Source: Gammaproteobacteria bacterium | GTDB lineage: Bacteria; Pseudomonadota; Gammaproteobacteria; DSM-16500 | NCBI GenBank assembly: GCA_021324335.1 | Contig: JAJPJH010000020.1 | Span: 22,547-86,546, forward strand | Direction: 5' to 3' | Length of the DNA stretch: 64,000 nucleotides | In this document: piece after piece, positions 17,343-26,697 of the stretch | Position numbering within the stretch: position 1 is the first letter of the stretch | Layout of the letters: the number at the start of each line of letters is the position of its first letter | Position numbers and translations under genes: made by a program | Notes under the pieces: generated by a model | The model's database searches: none | Seen by the model: the letters and a program-made list of their open reading frames with translations, nothing else | What the model was told of the DNA's origin: nothing

Positions 17343-20300
17343 TTAGTCTCTACGTCTTTTGTTATTATTATTGTTGTTATTATTCAGATTTCTAACGCTC
17401 CCCCCAGCGTTTCCTCTACCGGGAGGTGATAAAAAGAAAGGGAAAGTTCCATTTCTTGAAGGTGGCGAAGGAAGTATGTTTGCTGATGGGGTTTGGCTTG
17501 AGGTCGTTAATATGTTTCGTGGCTCCCCTTGTGTCGCCATAAACTGAAGAAACGGTTTGGCCTCTTCCTCTAGAAATGCCTGAAGTGGTTTTTCTCGTAG
17601 ATTCGCTTTTTCTTTTTCTATAAAAAATGCTAATTCTTCTTTATTGCTGTAGCGTTTTAAAATTTCTCCTACCCTTGTCTGTAAAGAGTCTGAAAGAGTA
17701 AGTCTATTTTGAGCTACTAACCTTAAATGAGTCATCATGAACTCCCTTCTATTTTCCGGGCTATCTGTATACGAATTTCCCTTTAATGCCAGTGCCCTAT
17801 ATTCAAATGGCAATCGTCCATCTTTGGTAGCTTGCTGTGGATTGAGATGACACGTTTTTATTAGCCAATTGGCGAGAGTGAAGTGTCCAAAATAAGCAGC
17901 AACATGCAATAGTGTTATCGCAGAATAACCGAATGGTTGTATGCTTTTTTGGGGGTTAGCAGAGCAATATGTTTTTACTAACCCCTCATACTTTGGAAGG
18001 TGGGCATTAGTAACCCAATAAATAATAGGAGAAATGGGAAAGGTAGATTCAATTAACGATATCTCCCTTCCGCTTGTAGGTATGCGATCTATAGTTCGCG
18101 GCTTAGCAAGTGCACCTATCTGCCTAATCTCTTCTAGTTCTATTCTTGTATCACTGCTGCGGATTTTTGATGGTTGAGCGGCCACTTGCCTCTGTTGAGA
18201 AGAATCAGTGAAAGTATAATAAAAAGAAAAATAGGGAGAGAGTTGAAAGGGATCAAAACCTTTCTGTTCTAAATAAGCAATAAGGTTCGTATCTCCTATT
18301 TTAGCAACCGCTAATGACAATTCTGGTTCTGCCGAGAGAGCAATTTTTTTGAGCAAGTTAGAGGAAGGGGAACCCGCTTTTTTTTCAACTATTTGCTGTA
18401 TTAAATAATAGCTGTAGACGCTGATAATATGGCCGGTGGTTGGTTCTACTACTCTAAAGAAAGGAAGATTATTTGTTTCAGTGAGTCTCTCTTCCGAGTC
18501 TAGACAAGAAAAAAATTCACTTAATTTTTGTATATTTGCCTGGGCAATTGTTTGAAATGTCGGGTTAGGGATTAAGTCTCGGAAAATATGGATGCCCGGC
18601 AGGCCTAAATTTAGCTTGAAGCAAACAGATAGTATGTTATTAAATAGTCGTAATACGCTCGATTCAACTATTTCTGATGGGCGTGGATGCATCAGTTTTA
18701 AAAAGGCATTAAATTTCCGAATATAGTGAATCGAATCATAAGATAGCAAAAGCAAGTTAGGAGTATTCATCAAGTAGATGACAAGACATTGCATCACTCG
18801 GAACTGCCATTTAATATCATTTGGGTGATAGCTTGATGCAAATCGCAGCAGAGAAAGGGAATTTTGTGCTTTTAGTAAAAAGTGTTCTAATAACCAGTAG
18901 GGTTTGTTTTGAGCAATGAAGGAAAAATTATCAATGATGATATCATTTCTACCTTTATAATTATCTGAAATAATTTGCCATAATTCCTTAACAGTAGCAT
19001 TTGCATCCATTTTTGATAGATATTTTATTGTTTCTGGGAGGATGATCTCCCCACTGTATGCCCTACGAATATCCTCCCTAAAAAGGCTAAGTAATTTGTC
19101 TAATACCGGCGGCTTGGCTTGCATTTCTATGGTTTTATTCAAAAATCTGAAAATTTCTCTCTGAATTAATTTAGAAAATGCTTTATTATTATCCAAAAGT
19201 GTTTGCAATATCGCCTCCGGAATCTTTGTCTCCTCTGAAGATGGCATATCACAATAAAACATGTAGAAAAAATCGCCTATAAGTTTATCGATAATAGGAG
19301 TAGTACCCAATTTACCCAGTATAGTTTTGACCTTATTTAATAAAGCTACAGAATCTTTTTGGAAAGCTAGGATTAATGCAGGAGGAATGATATTTTCATA
19401 GGGCAGATAATTAGCTTTCCACTGTAATGAATTTTTTGCCTTCTGGGATGGAGGTAGGGCGTTTAGTAAGTTTATTAATTCATCATATAAGTGGAGGGTT
19501 ATTTCTAGATCTTTATGTTCTAGAGCGCATGTTAAAAAAGATTGAAGGGTATCATTTGATGTTAAGGAAAGAGCATGGTTAATCAATTCATTGTCTTTTG
19601 TTTTAAGAATGTAATAAAAAATATTTTTTCCATTAATCGATAGTCTAAAAAGTTCTTTTTCCAAGATTTCTTTAGAAATTATTTTATATATTCTATCCTC
19701 GGGAAAATCTCTTATCTGGTTAAGAGAAAATAAGAGTTCTTTTCTTGTAAAAAGAGAACTACGCTCAATGAGATGATCATACCAACTGGTTGGTAATTTA
19801 GGGTTGGACAATAATTCTAATAAGAGTGCTGTTTGTTGATAATTAATGGCATTTCTTTCTTTCATCAATTTATCGAGCAATTTAATGAGAAAAAGGGGTC
19901 TTTCTATGGGGTGGGAAGAAAGTGCTGTTTTGAAGCAATATAGCAAAAGAGGATTGTTTTGGCTGTCACATTGGAAGAAATTGGCATAAGGGACAATCTC
20001 TTCAAAATGTTCATAAATTAACTGTTCTTTACCGCTACGCTGTAAGAGTAATAATGCTGTCTCTCCCTCTTTATTTGTTGCTGTCCAAGCGGAAGGTTTA
20101 ATTTGTGTTAATGTTTCTTCAGTTACAGTGCCGGCGCAGCAAAGTGCTAAAAAATCTTGGTCTGTTAAGACTGCTGTGTTGCTTACGGCTTTGTTTATGA
20201 AAATGAGAATATTTGGAGATTTTGCTGCAATTTCTCTTAAAGAGGTGGACTTATTCTCTCTCGTAAAAGAGTATCCAAAATCATCTTGTGGCTCAGTTGT

Positions 20301-21440
20301 TTTAAGAGCAAGTTTTTTTATCGCTCTCACCAGCATTTTTATATTAGATGTCTCGATCAGCTGAGCAACAAATTGATAATATGTAGTACGATTATCCTTA
20401 AAAGGAAGCTCTGACATGCATGAATTTAATACTTGTTCTGTCAGCTTATTAAAACCATACTCTCCGGTTTTAACTAATAGCGAGACTAACATATCTTTAT
20501 CAGAATAATAAGTTTCTTGGCCATTATTAGTAGCTACAAATGTTTTTTGATCTTTTATATGATCAATTAATTGTTGAATAACAGTTATATTTCCATATTG
20601 ACAAGCAACGTGTGCTATTTCGTCAAATTGTATTTTGTCATCAGCAATATCAGAAATGTGTTTTTTAAAATTCTTAAAAGGGTGATGCAGCATAATAGAT
20701 AGCTGTATTTTCGTAGCGACCTTCTGGTGGAGACTCTTATCCCAATACATGTCAAAACTTTTCCCGCCATCCAGAACGTATTTAATTTTATCCCAGATAA
20801 ACTGTAATGATTTCGTTCTTTTGTGTAAGACCATCCATTGAAGTAAATTGTATGTGGCGTGAGGAGGAGTAGGAGTACCAATAAAAAACTGCTGCAGATT
20901 TAGAAAATCATTTTTAATATTATCTTTACTTATTCTCTTTTCTAATTCTTGTTGAATTTTTTCATCACTTCCCATTGTTATTAGTTTCAGTAAATTGAAA
21001 TAATGATGGTTTTTGTAAGTATCTATTACGAGAACGACAGCTTCTTTATAATCAATTGGCTGATTAGGAGTAGGTCTTGCTTTTTGTAAGTAAGGTAGCC
21101 TAACAGAATATGGCATATTAAAGAAAATACTTTTATATTTTTCATCAATTAAGATTTCTTTGGAAGGAGTCTCTATTCTTTCCTGGTCAGGAGACACAGA
21201 AACAAACTTATATTTTCCGAGAGCTCGACTTAAGTCATTAGTCGTGGTCAAGGGTAAATTTTTTGATAGGGTGCTTAAACCATTTAGACCAAATTTTTGT
21301 AAGAAGGATAGAAATGAAAGAGGCTGCTCTGTTGCTTGCGCAGCAGCATTTAGATTGCTGCTATCATCTGTTTTTGATGCTTTTGAGGAGGGCGCGTCAT
21401 TGTCATTGAGGTTGTCGTCAGGTTTTCTTTTGGCTGGCAT
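17343..21440 (-). CDS. 1365-residue ankyrin-tailed protein with basic NLS-like termini
   Basis: A very large soluble protein, not recognised as a whole. The N-terminus (MPAKRKPDD, then KASKTDDSS) and the extreme C-terminus (a run of Asn followed by KRRRD) are basic patches like eukaryotic nuclear localisation signals. The body is helical with Leu/Lys-rich repeats lacking a clear consensus. Around residues 1163-1217 one ankyrin-like unit appears (ITLLHVAAYFGHFTLANWLI). No catalytic motif is seen. The poly-Asn tract is encoded by AAC/AAT triplets and may vary in length. A host-nucleus role is a hypothesis. Confidence 0.7.
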   Translation of the reverse strand: MPAKRKPDDNLNDNDAPSSKASKTDDSSNLNAAAQATEQPLSFLSFLQKFGLNGLSTLSKNLPLTTTNDLSRALGKYKFVSVSPDQERIETPSKEILIDEKYKSIFFNMPYSVRLPYLQKARPTPNQPIDYKEAVVLVIDTYKNHHYFNLLKLITMGSDEKIQQELEKRISKDNIKNDFLNLQQFFIGTPTPPHATYNLLQWMVLHKRTKSLQFIWDKIKYVLDGGKSFDMYWDKSLHQKVATKIQLSIMLHHPFKNFKKHISDIADDKIQFDEIAHVACQYGNITVIQQLIDHIKDQKTFVATNNGQETYYSDKDMLVSLLVKTGEYGFNKLTEQVLNSCMSELPFKDNRTTYYQFVAQLIETSNIKMLVRAIKKLALKTTEPQDDFGYSFTRENKSTSLREIAAKSPNILIFINKAVSNTAVLTDQDFLALCCAGTVTEETLTQIKPSAWTATNKEGETALLLLQRSGKEQLIYEHFEEIVPYANFFQCDSQNNPLLLYCFKTALSSHPIERPLFLIKLLDKLMKERNAINYQQTALLLELLSNPKLPTSWYDHLIERSSLFTRKELLFSLNQIRDFPEDRIYKIISKEILEKELFRLSINGKNIFYYILKTKDNELINHALSLTSNDTLQSFLTCALEHKDLEITLHLYDELINLLNALPPSQKAKNSLQWKANYLPYENIIPPALILAFQKDSVALLNKVKTILGKLGTTPIIDKLIGDFFYMFYCDMPSSEETKIPEAILQTLLDNNKAFSKLIQREIFRFLNKTIEMQAKPPVLDKLLSLFREDIRRAYSGEIILPETIKYLSKMDANATVKELWQIISDNYKGRNDIIIDNFSFIAQNKPYWLLEHFLLKAQNSLSLLRFASSYHPNDIKWQFRVMQCLVIYLMNTPNLLLLSYDSIHYIRKFNAFLKLMHPRPSEIVESSVLRLFNNILSVCFKLNLGLPGIHIFRDLIPNPTFQTIAQANIQKLSEFFSCLDSEERLTETNNLPFFRVVEPTTGHIISVYSYYLIQQIVEKKAGSPSSNLLKKIALSAEPELSLAVAKIGDTNLIAYLEQKGFDPFQLSPYFSFYYTFTDSSQQRQVAAQPSKIRSSDTRIELEEIRQIGALAKPRTIDRIPTSGREISLIESTFPISPIIYWVTNAHLPKYEGLVKTYCSANPQKSIQPFGYSAITLLHVAAYFGHFTLANWLIKTCHLNPQQATKDGRLPFEYRALALKGNSYTDSPENRREFMMTHLRLVAQNRLTLSDSLQTRVGEILKRYSNKEELAFFIEKEKANLREKPLQAFLEEEAKPFLQFMATQGEPRNILTTSSQTPSANILPSPPSRNGTFPFFLSPPGRGNAGGSVRNLNNNNNNNNKRRRD

Positions 21441-21521
21441 GGTTTCCTTCGCTCGTATTTATAATCATTCATTATTAAATGAAAAAGCGTAGCAGATTTA
21501 TATGGATAATAAAAGCAGATA

Positions 21522-22376
21522 TTATTTTTCAGATTGTTCGTTTTTTTTTCTGCCTCTTACTATCTTCACTTCTAATAAATAAATTCGCCTGCTATCACTA
21601 TGCAATACCTTAAACCGAAACTGCTGAATCTTAATACTCTCGCCCCGTTTAGGCAAATGCCCAAATCCCTGCAACACAATACCGCCAATTGTATCAAATT
21701 CTTCATCACTGAAACTGGAATGAAAATACGTATTAAATTCTTCAATCAAAGTCGCTGCTTTCACGATGAAAGTATCATCATCTAATTTTTTAATTTGAGT
21801 ATCGCCTTCTTCGATGTCATATTCATCCTCAATTTCCCCAACGATTTGTTCTAGTACGTCTTCAATCGTCACTAAGCCTTCTACATGACCGTATTCATCT
21901 AACACGATCGCAATATGATTACGGGTGACGCGGAATTCGCGTAATAAAATATCTAAACGTTTGCTTTGTGGTGTGAAAATGGCGGGACGTAGGATATCGT
22001 TAATGTTGAATTGCTCTGGATCTTTATGGAAATATTTTAATAAATCTTTAGCAAGCAGCATGCCAATAACATCTTTCTTTGCGGGGTCAAGAACGGGAAA
22101 ACGAGAATGGCCTGATTCAATGACAATAGGTAAAATATCTGCCAGTTTACTATTTTTATGGATGGCGACCATTTGTGCTTTTGGCACCATAATTTCCCGC
22201 ACTTGCATTTCAGAAACATGCAGAATGCGTTCTATCATGCCTAAAATATCTGCACTTAATACATCTCGTTCTTCTGCATTGCGTAAAATTTCCATCAGTT
22301 GATCACGATCTTGCGGTTCGCGTGCGAGTAAAGCAATAAAACGTTCCAGCCAGGAACGATGTTTAGGGTGATTCAT
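21522..22376 (-). CDS. ybeX: CorC/YbeX, CBS-domain transporter-associated protein
   Basis: A 284-residue soluble CorC-type protein. It carries the opening HEILRNAEER-like region (LMEILRNAEERDVLSADILGM), two CBS motifs (REIMVPKAQMVAIHKNS... and VLDEYGHVEGLVTIEDVLEQI) and the C-terminal CorC_HlyC domain (DTIGGIVLQGFGHLPKRGE). The family is linked to Mg2+/Co2+ efflux and, in the ybe operon, to ribosome homeostasis. The ATG at 22376 with GAGG upstream is preferred over a TTG at 22391. It overlaps the end of ybeY by 14 bp. Confidence 0.92.
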   Translation of the reverse strand: MNHPKHRSWLERFIALLAREPQDRDQLMEILRNAEERDVLSADILGMIERILHVSEMQVREIMVPKAQMVAIHKNSKLADILPIVIESGHSRFPVLDPAKKDVIGMLLAKDLLKYFHKDPEQFNINDILRPAIFTPQSKRLDILLREFRVTRNHIAIVLDEYGHVEGLVTIEDVLEQIVGEIEDEYDIEEGDTQIKKLDDDTFIVKAATLIEEFNTYFHSSFSDEEFDTIGGIVLQGFGHLPKRGESIKIQQFRFKVLHSDSRRIYLLEVKIVRGRKKNEQSEK

Positions 22377-22824
22377 GATACGGATCCTCAAAACCTAAAT
22401 GGCGTAAAGTTTTAACTTCTAATGCTTCCATCACAGCAGCTTCTGCATCAGTTTCATGGTCATAGTTTAGTAAATGGAAAACCCCATGCACGATCATATG
22501 GGCCCAATGTGCTTTTGGCTGTTTATGTTGCTCTTGTGCTTCACGGTTCACTACCTCAGCACAAATGACAATATCGCCTAAAATAGTTTGCGTGGTGGGA
22601 ATATGTTCAGGCATCTCAAAAGGGAAAGATAAAACATTCGTCGGCCCGTTTTTATGACGATAAGTGGAATTTAAAGCGGTCATTTCTTCTGCATCCACAA
22701 TGCGAATCGTCATCTCAGCAGCTGGTAATTGTTCGCTGAGTGCTTGTTTAGCCCATTTACGTAATAAAGAAGCGGCCGGCACAAATACATTGTCAGTCGC
22801 TTGCTGAATAATAATACGGTACAT
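22363..22824 (-). CDS. ybeY: Endoribonuclease YbeY
   Basis: A 153-residue zinc-dependent RNase for 16S rRNA 3'-end maturation and 70S quality control. The metal motif HGVFHLLNYDH supplies H113, H117 and H123; the upstream NVLSFPFE is also a family hallmark. It sits between ybeZ (10 bp away) and ybeX (14-bp overlap), the usual ybeZYX order. Confidence 0.95.
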   Translation of the reverse strand: MYRIIIQQATDNVFVPAASLLRKWAKQALSEQLPAAEMTIRIVDAEEMTALNSTYRHKNGPTNVLSFPFEMPEHIPTTQTILGDIVICAEVVNREAQEQHKQPKAHWAHMIVHGVFHLLNYDHETDAEAAVMEALEVKTLRHLGFEDPYHESP

Positions 22825-22834
22825 AGGTTAATTT

Positions 22835-23797
22835 TTATTTTTTACTTTGTTGTTCATAAGCTTCCACAATCGCTTGCACTAAGGGATGACGCACCACATC
22901 AGCGATTTGAAATTGCGAGAAACTAATCCCTTTGACATTTTTCAGGATTTCCCTTGCATGCACTAATCCAGAATCGTGACGATTATTCAAATCAATTTGC
23001 GTGACATCACCTGTAATGACAGCTTTGGAATTGAAGCCAATACGCGTCAAGAACATTTTCATTTGTTCACTCGTGGTATTTTGGGCTTCATCTAAAATAA
23101 TAAAGGAATCATTTAATGAACGGCCACGCATGTAAGCAAGCGGTAACAGTTCAATGACACCTTTTTCAATTAATTGGCTCACTTTTTCAAATCCCATCAT
23201 TTCATGTAAGGCATCATAAAGCGGTTGTAAGTAAGGATGAACTTTCTGGGCAATATCACCCGGTAAGAAACCTAATTTTTCACCCGCTTCAACAATCGGT
23301 CTCACTAAAATGATGCGGCTAACGCGCTCTGTTTCTAACGCTTGAACAGCGCATGCCACGGCGAGATACGTTTTTCCTGTGCCTGCAGGACCAATGCCGA
23401 AGTTAATGTCATGATCCATAATGCTACGAATATAATGGACCTGGTTTTCGCCTCTTGCTGTGATGACACCTTTTCGTAAGCGAATTTCCATGTGGCTATC
23501 CTGATCATCTTGCGAAAGTTTTTTACTAACCGTTTGTAAGTAAAGATGCACTTCTTTCGATTCAAGTATGGGCACTTTTTGGGTCTCGTGATAAAGGTTG
23601 TTGAGGGTATCACAGGCTTGTTTCACGGCAACATGATCACCGCTCACTGAAAAGGTATGTCCTCGCTGCTTGATGATAACGCCCAAGCGCTTTTCGATGA
23701 GTTTAAGGTGTTCGTTTAATTTACCGCAGAGATTAAACAGCCGATGATTGTCTTCTGGAGCAAGCTTTAAAGTTTCGGAATAAAGGAGTGTATTCAA
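22835..23797 (-). CDS. ybeZ: PhoH-family ATPase YbeZ
   Basis: A 320-residue PhoH-like ATPase. Walker A GIGPAGTGKTYLAVA, the conserved LVRPIVEAGEKLGFLPGD, Walker B FIILDEAQNTTSEQ and the sensor ITGDVTQIDL are all present. It works with YbeY in rRNA processing. No ATG exists at the N-terminus. The frame opens at a TTG at 23821; the TTG at 23797 gives an N-terminus (MNTLLYSETLKLAPEDN) that lines up with E. coli YbeZ, so I chose it. AGGA lies 12 bp upstream, a loose fit. Confidence 0.92.
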   Translation of the reverse strand: MNTLLYSETLKLAPEDNHRLFNLCGKLNEHLKLIEKRLGVIIKQRGHTFSVSGDHVAVKQACDTLNNLYHETQKVPILESKEVHLYLQTVSKKLSQDDQDSHMEIRLRKGVITARGENQVHYIRSIMDHDINFGIGPAGTGKTYLAVACAVQALETERVSRIILVRPIVEAGEKLGFLPGDIAQKVHPYLQPLYDALHEMMGFEKVSQLIEKGVIELLPLAYMRGRSLNDSFIILDEAQNTTSEQMKMFLTRIGFNSKAVITGDVTQIDLNNRHDSGLVHAREILKNVKGISFSQFQIADVVRHPLVQAIVEAYEQQSKK

Positions 23798-23889
23798 CTG
23801 TCTATTTTTTCCTCGTAGCAACTCTATTACTTTAATTATACCTGAAAAGGGGAGATAAATTTCTAGTGTTTTTTTTCACCAGAAAACTG

Positions 23890-25212
23890 TTATGATAGAA
23901 TTTCGCCTCTTAAGGAATTAGGCAACGCTTCTGTGATCTTTACTGATACCATCTGACCTATTAATGATAAATTCCCCATAAAATTCACTACTCGATTATT
24001 TTCTGTTCTACCCGAGATTTGTTCCGGGTTCTTAACGGCGGGGCCCGTAACCAGGACTTTCTGTACAGTGCCGACCATTTTTTCACTAAAATGGCGTGCA
24101 TTCAATAGGATACGTTCTTGAAGAATGGCCAGGCGTTGTTTTTTAACTTCCATCGGTACATCGTCTGGGAATTGGGCGGCGGGCGTACCGGGTCGGGGGC
24201 TATAGATGAAGCTAAAGGAATGGTCAAAGTTGACTTCATGGATAAGATTCATTGTTGCTTCAAAGTCTTCGTCTGTTTCGCCAGGAAAGCCGACGATAAA
24301 ATCGGAAGAGAGGCTGATATCAGGGCGGACTTTCCGTAACTTGCGGATTTTTGCTTTGTATTCCAATGCAGTATAGCCACGTTTCATCGCAGCGAGAATA
24401 CGATCAGAGCCGCTTTGAACGGGTAAATGTAAGTGGTTCACTAATTGCGGAATATCGGCAAAAGCCTGGATTAAACGATTCGAGAAGGCCAAGGGATGAG
24501 AGGTGGTGAAACGGATGCGTTCTACACCATCGATCGCGGCCATGTATTCGATTAAAGCAGCAAGGTCCGCGATCCCACCTTCATGGCGGGGTCCGCGATA
24601 GTCATTTACATTTTGGCCAAGCAAGGTGATTTCTTTTACCCCTTGCGAGACGAGGGTGGTGATTTCTGCTAGTACGTCATCCAATGGTCGGCTGATTTCT
24701 TCACCTCGAGTATAAGGGACAACACAGAAACTGCAGTATTTACTGCAACCTTCCATGATGGTGACAAAAGCGGTAGGTCCTTCCGCGCGCGGTTCGGGTA
24801 AACGATCGAATTTTTCAATTTCGGGAAAGCTAATATCAACGATAGATTTTTGTTTGGTGCGACGTTCTTCTAGCATTTCCCCTAAGCGATGAATAGTTTG
24901 GGGCCCGAAAACCAAATCGACGTAAGGGGCACGTTTTAAAATAGCATCACCTTCTTGGCTGGCCACACAGCCGCCCACGCCAATGATTAAGTGAGGGTTT
25001 TTTTGTTTTAAGGCACGCAAACGGCCAAGTTCAGAAAACACTTTTTCCTGCGCTTTTTCACGCACAGAACAGGTATTCAGCAATATGACATCCGCTTCTT
25101 CGACATTCTCAGTTTTCATGAGATGATGCGAAGCCATCAGCACTTCCGCCATTTTACTGGAGTCGTACTCATTCATTTGACAGCCGTGTGTTTGGATGTA
25201 AAGTTTTGGCAT
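23890..25212 (-). CDS. miaB: tRNA-2-methylthio-N6-dimethylallyladenosine synthase MiaB
   Basis: A 440-residue radical-SAM methylthiotransferase that modifies i6A37 to ms2i6A37 in tRNAs reading UNN codons. The N-terminal MTTase domain supplies cluster cysteines C11, C48 and C82; the radical-SAM motif is C156-x3-C160-x2-C163 (GCSKYCSFC). A TRAM domain closes the protein. Length is normal. It stands upstream of ybeZ in the common gammaproteobacterial miaB-ybeZYX order. Confidence 0.96.
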   Translation of the reverse strand: MPKLYIQTHGCQMNEYDSSKMAEVLMASHHLMKTENVEEADVILLNTCSVREKAQEKVFSELGRLRALKQKNPHLIIGVGGCVASQEGDAILKRAPYVDLVFGPQTIHRLGEMLEERRTKQKSIVDISFPEIEKFDRLPEPRAEGPTAFVTIMEGCSKYCSFCVVPYTRGEEISRPLDDVLAEITTLVSQGVKEITLLGQNVNDYRGPRHEGGIADLAALIEYMAAIDGVERIRFTTSHPLAFSNRLIQAFADIPQLVNHLHLPVQSGSDRILAAMKRGYTALEYKAKIRKLRKVRPDISLSSDFIVGFPGETDEDFEATMNLIHEVNFDHSFSFIYSPRPGTPAAQFPDDVPMEVKKQRLAILQERILLNARHFSEKMVGTVQKVLVTGPAVKNPEQISGRTENNRVVNFMGNLSLIGQMVSVKITEALPNSLRGEILS

Positions 25213-25262
25213 AGGCGCGTATCATAGTCAATTATTTCTATAAAGGCTAGAAGGGGGGCGGG

Positions 25263-25616
25263 GTGGAAACGTTAGAAGATCGGGTTAATAAATTACATTT
25301 AAATCATATTAAGCGGCATATTTTTTTATGCTGTGATCAAACGGTGCCGAATTGCTGCAGTAAGGAAACAGGACTTGAGGCATGGGAGTTTTTGAAACAT
25401 CGATTGAAAGAACTTCAGTTGTCAGAGCAGGGTGGAATTTATCGATCTAAAGTGAACTGCTTACGGGTATGCCGGCAGGGGCCGATTGCAGTAGTTTATC
25501 CAGAAGGGATTTGGTATCACTCTTGTTCACCGGCAGTGCTTGAGCGGATTATTCAGGAGCATTTAATTGGTGGAGTGCCGGTACAGGAGTACGTTTTTGC
25601 GGGAAGGGAAGAATAA
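25263..25616 (+). CDS. (2Fe-2S) thioredoxin-like ferredoxin domain protein
   Basis: A 117-residue protein beginning with GTG at 25263 behind a purine-rich AAGGGGGGCGGG site. The fold is the thioredoxin-like 2Fe-2S ferredoxin: [15 protein letters not shown] (C23/C24 and C31/C32) and, after 34 residues, KVNCLRVC (C66, C70), then [13 protein letters not shown]. The four-cysteine set binds one [2Fe-2S] cluster. The physiological partner is unknown. It is divergent from miaB and directly precedes rsmE. Confidence 0.82.
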   Translation: METLEDRVNKLHLNHIKRHIFLCCDQTVPNCCSKETGLEAWEFLKHRLKELQLSEQGGIYRSKVNCLRVCRQGPIAVVYPEGIWYHSCSPAVLERIIQEHLIGGVPVQEYVFAGREE

Positions 25617-25620
25617 CAAT

Positions 25621-26358
25621 ATGTCAATTTCGCGGATTTATCAGTTGATCCCATTACAAGTGTCGGCACGGGTGCGGCTTGATGAAAAAGCTAGTCATCA
25701 TCTGGCACGGGTTTTACGGGCGAAAGTTGGAGAAAAGTTAACGCTCTTTAATGGAGAGGGTGGGGAATATCTTGCGCGTATTACGCAGATTGATAAGAAA
25801 GGGGTGGAAGTAGAAGTTCTCCAGTTTAGTGAGCGAGAGGCAGAATCACCCCTGACAATTCATTTGGCACAAGGTATTGCCCGTGGGGAGAAAATGGATT
25901 TTATCGTGCAAAAGGCAGTGGAGTTGGGGGTGAATAATATCATTCCTTTGATAACTGAACGTTGTAATGTGCGGTTTGACGAGGGGCGTGAAGAAAAACG
26001 TTTAGCACATTGGCAATCGGTAGTGGTGAGTGCTTGTGAACAATCGGGGCGTAATCGCGTGCCGCGGGTGTTGCCGCCGGTGAGATTAGAGAAGTGGTTC
26101 TCGGAAATAGAAGTAGATGTGGGTTTTGTGCTATCTCCGCATGTGCAAGTGAAGTTATCTTCAATAGCTATTGACTGTAAGTCGGTGGCGTTGCTTATTG
26201 GGCCGGAAGGGGGGCTCAGTGAACAAGAAATAGAAATGGCGATGAGAAAAGGGTTTTTGCCATTGAATTTGGGACCGCGCGTGCTGCGGACGGAGACGGC
26301 TACGTTAGCGGCGGTGACGATGGTGCAAGGGTGGTTGGGAGATATGAACCACATTTGA
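25621..26358 (+). CDS. rsmE: 16S rRNA (uracil1498-N3)-methyltransferase RsmE
   Basis: A 245-residue SPOUT-class methyltransferase. The N-terminal PUA-like domain (ASHHLARVLRAKVGEKLTLFNG) is followed by the knotted SAM-binding core: AVELGVNNIIPLITERC, ACEQSGRNRVPRV, LLIGPEGGLSEQEIE and LGPRVLRTETATLAAV. It methylates N3 of U1498 in 16S rRNA. The ATG at 25621 gives a normal N-terminus; an 18-codon upstream extension overlaps the previous gene and is unlikely. Confidence 0.95.
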   Translation: MSISRIYQLIPLQVSARVRLDEKASHHLARVLRAKVGEKLTLFNGEGGEYLARITQIDKKGVEVEVLQFSEREAESPLTIHLAQGIARGEKMDFIVQKAVELGVNNIIPLITERCNVRFDEGREEKRLAHWQSVVVSACEQSGRNRVPRVLPPVRLEKWFSEIEVDVGFVLSPHVQVKLSSIAIDCKSVALLIGPEGGLSEQEIEMAMRKGFLPLNLGPRVLRTETATLAAVTMVQGWLGDMNHI

Positions 26359-26411
26359 CATACCTGCTTATTCCAGTAGAATACCCTCCTTTTTTAAGAG
26401 AAGGTATCTAT

Positions 26412-26624
26412 ATGGCTGATGACGCTGATATTGCTTATGACTTTATTAATCGGGAGTTGGCGGATGCGTTAAATCGTCGTCAACGGGCGGCAGAATTGGC
26501 ACAAGGGACAAAAATTTGTGTGGAATGTGGGGATGATATGCCGGAAGTGCGGCAAAAATTGGGCCTGAAATTATGTAAGCCTTGCGCGGAAGAAGCGGAG
26601 AAAAGAAACGCCCAGTTTGCATAA
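26412..26624 (+). CDS. DksA/TraR-type C4 zinc-finger protein
   Basis: A 70-residue protein with the DksA/TraR zinc finger CVEC...CKPC (C36, C39, C55, C58). It lacks the long coiled coil of DksA, matching the short YbiI/TraR type that can reach the RNA polymerase secondary channel. The N-terminus has the acidic DADIAYDF expected near the coiled-coil tip. ATG 26412 follows an AGAGAAGG site; a longer frame to 26331 overlaps rsmE. Confidence 0.85.
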   Translation: MADDADIAYDFINRELADALNRRQRAAELAQGTKICVECGDDMPEVRQKLGLKLCKPCAEEAEKRNAQFA

Positions 26625-26697
26625 AATAAAGCGCCGAATTTCTTGGTAATTTGCGGTATAATAATAAGATAAGAAAGCAAAAAAGGTTTTGTTTGCG

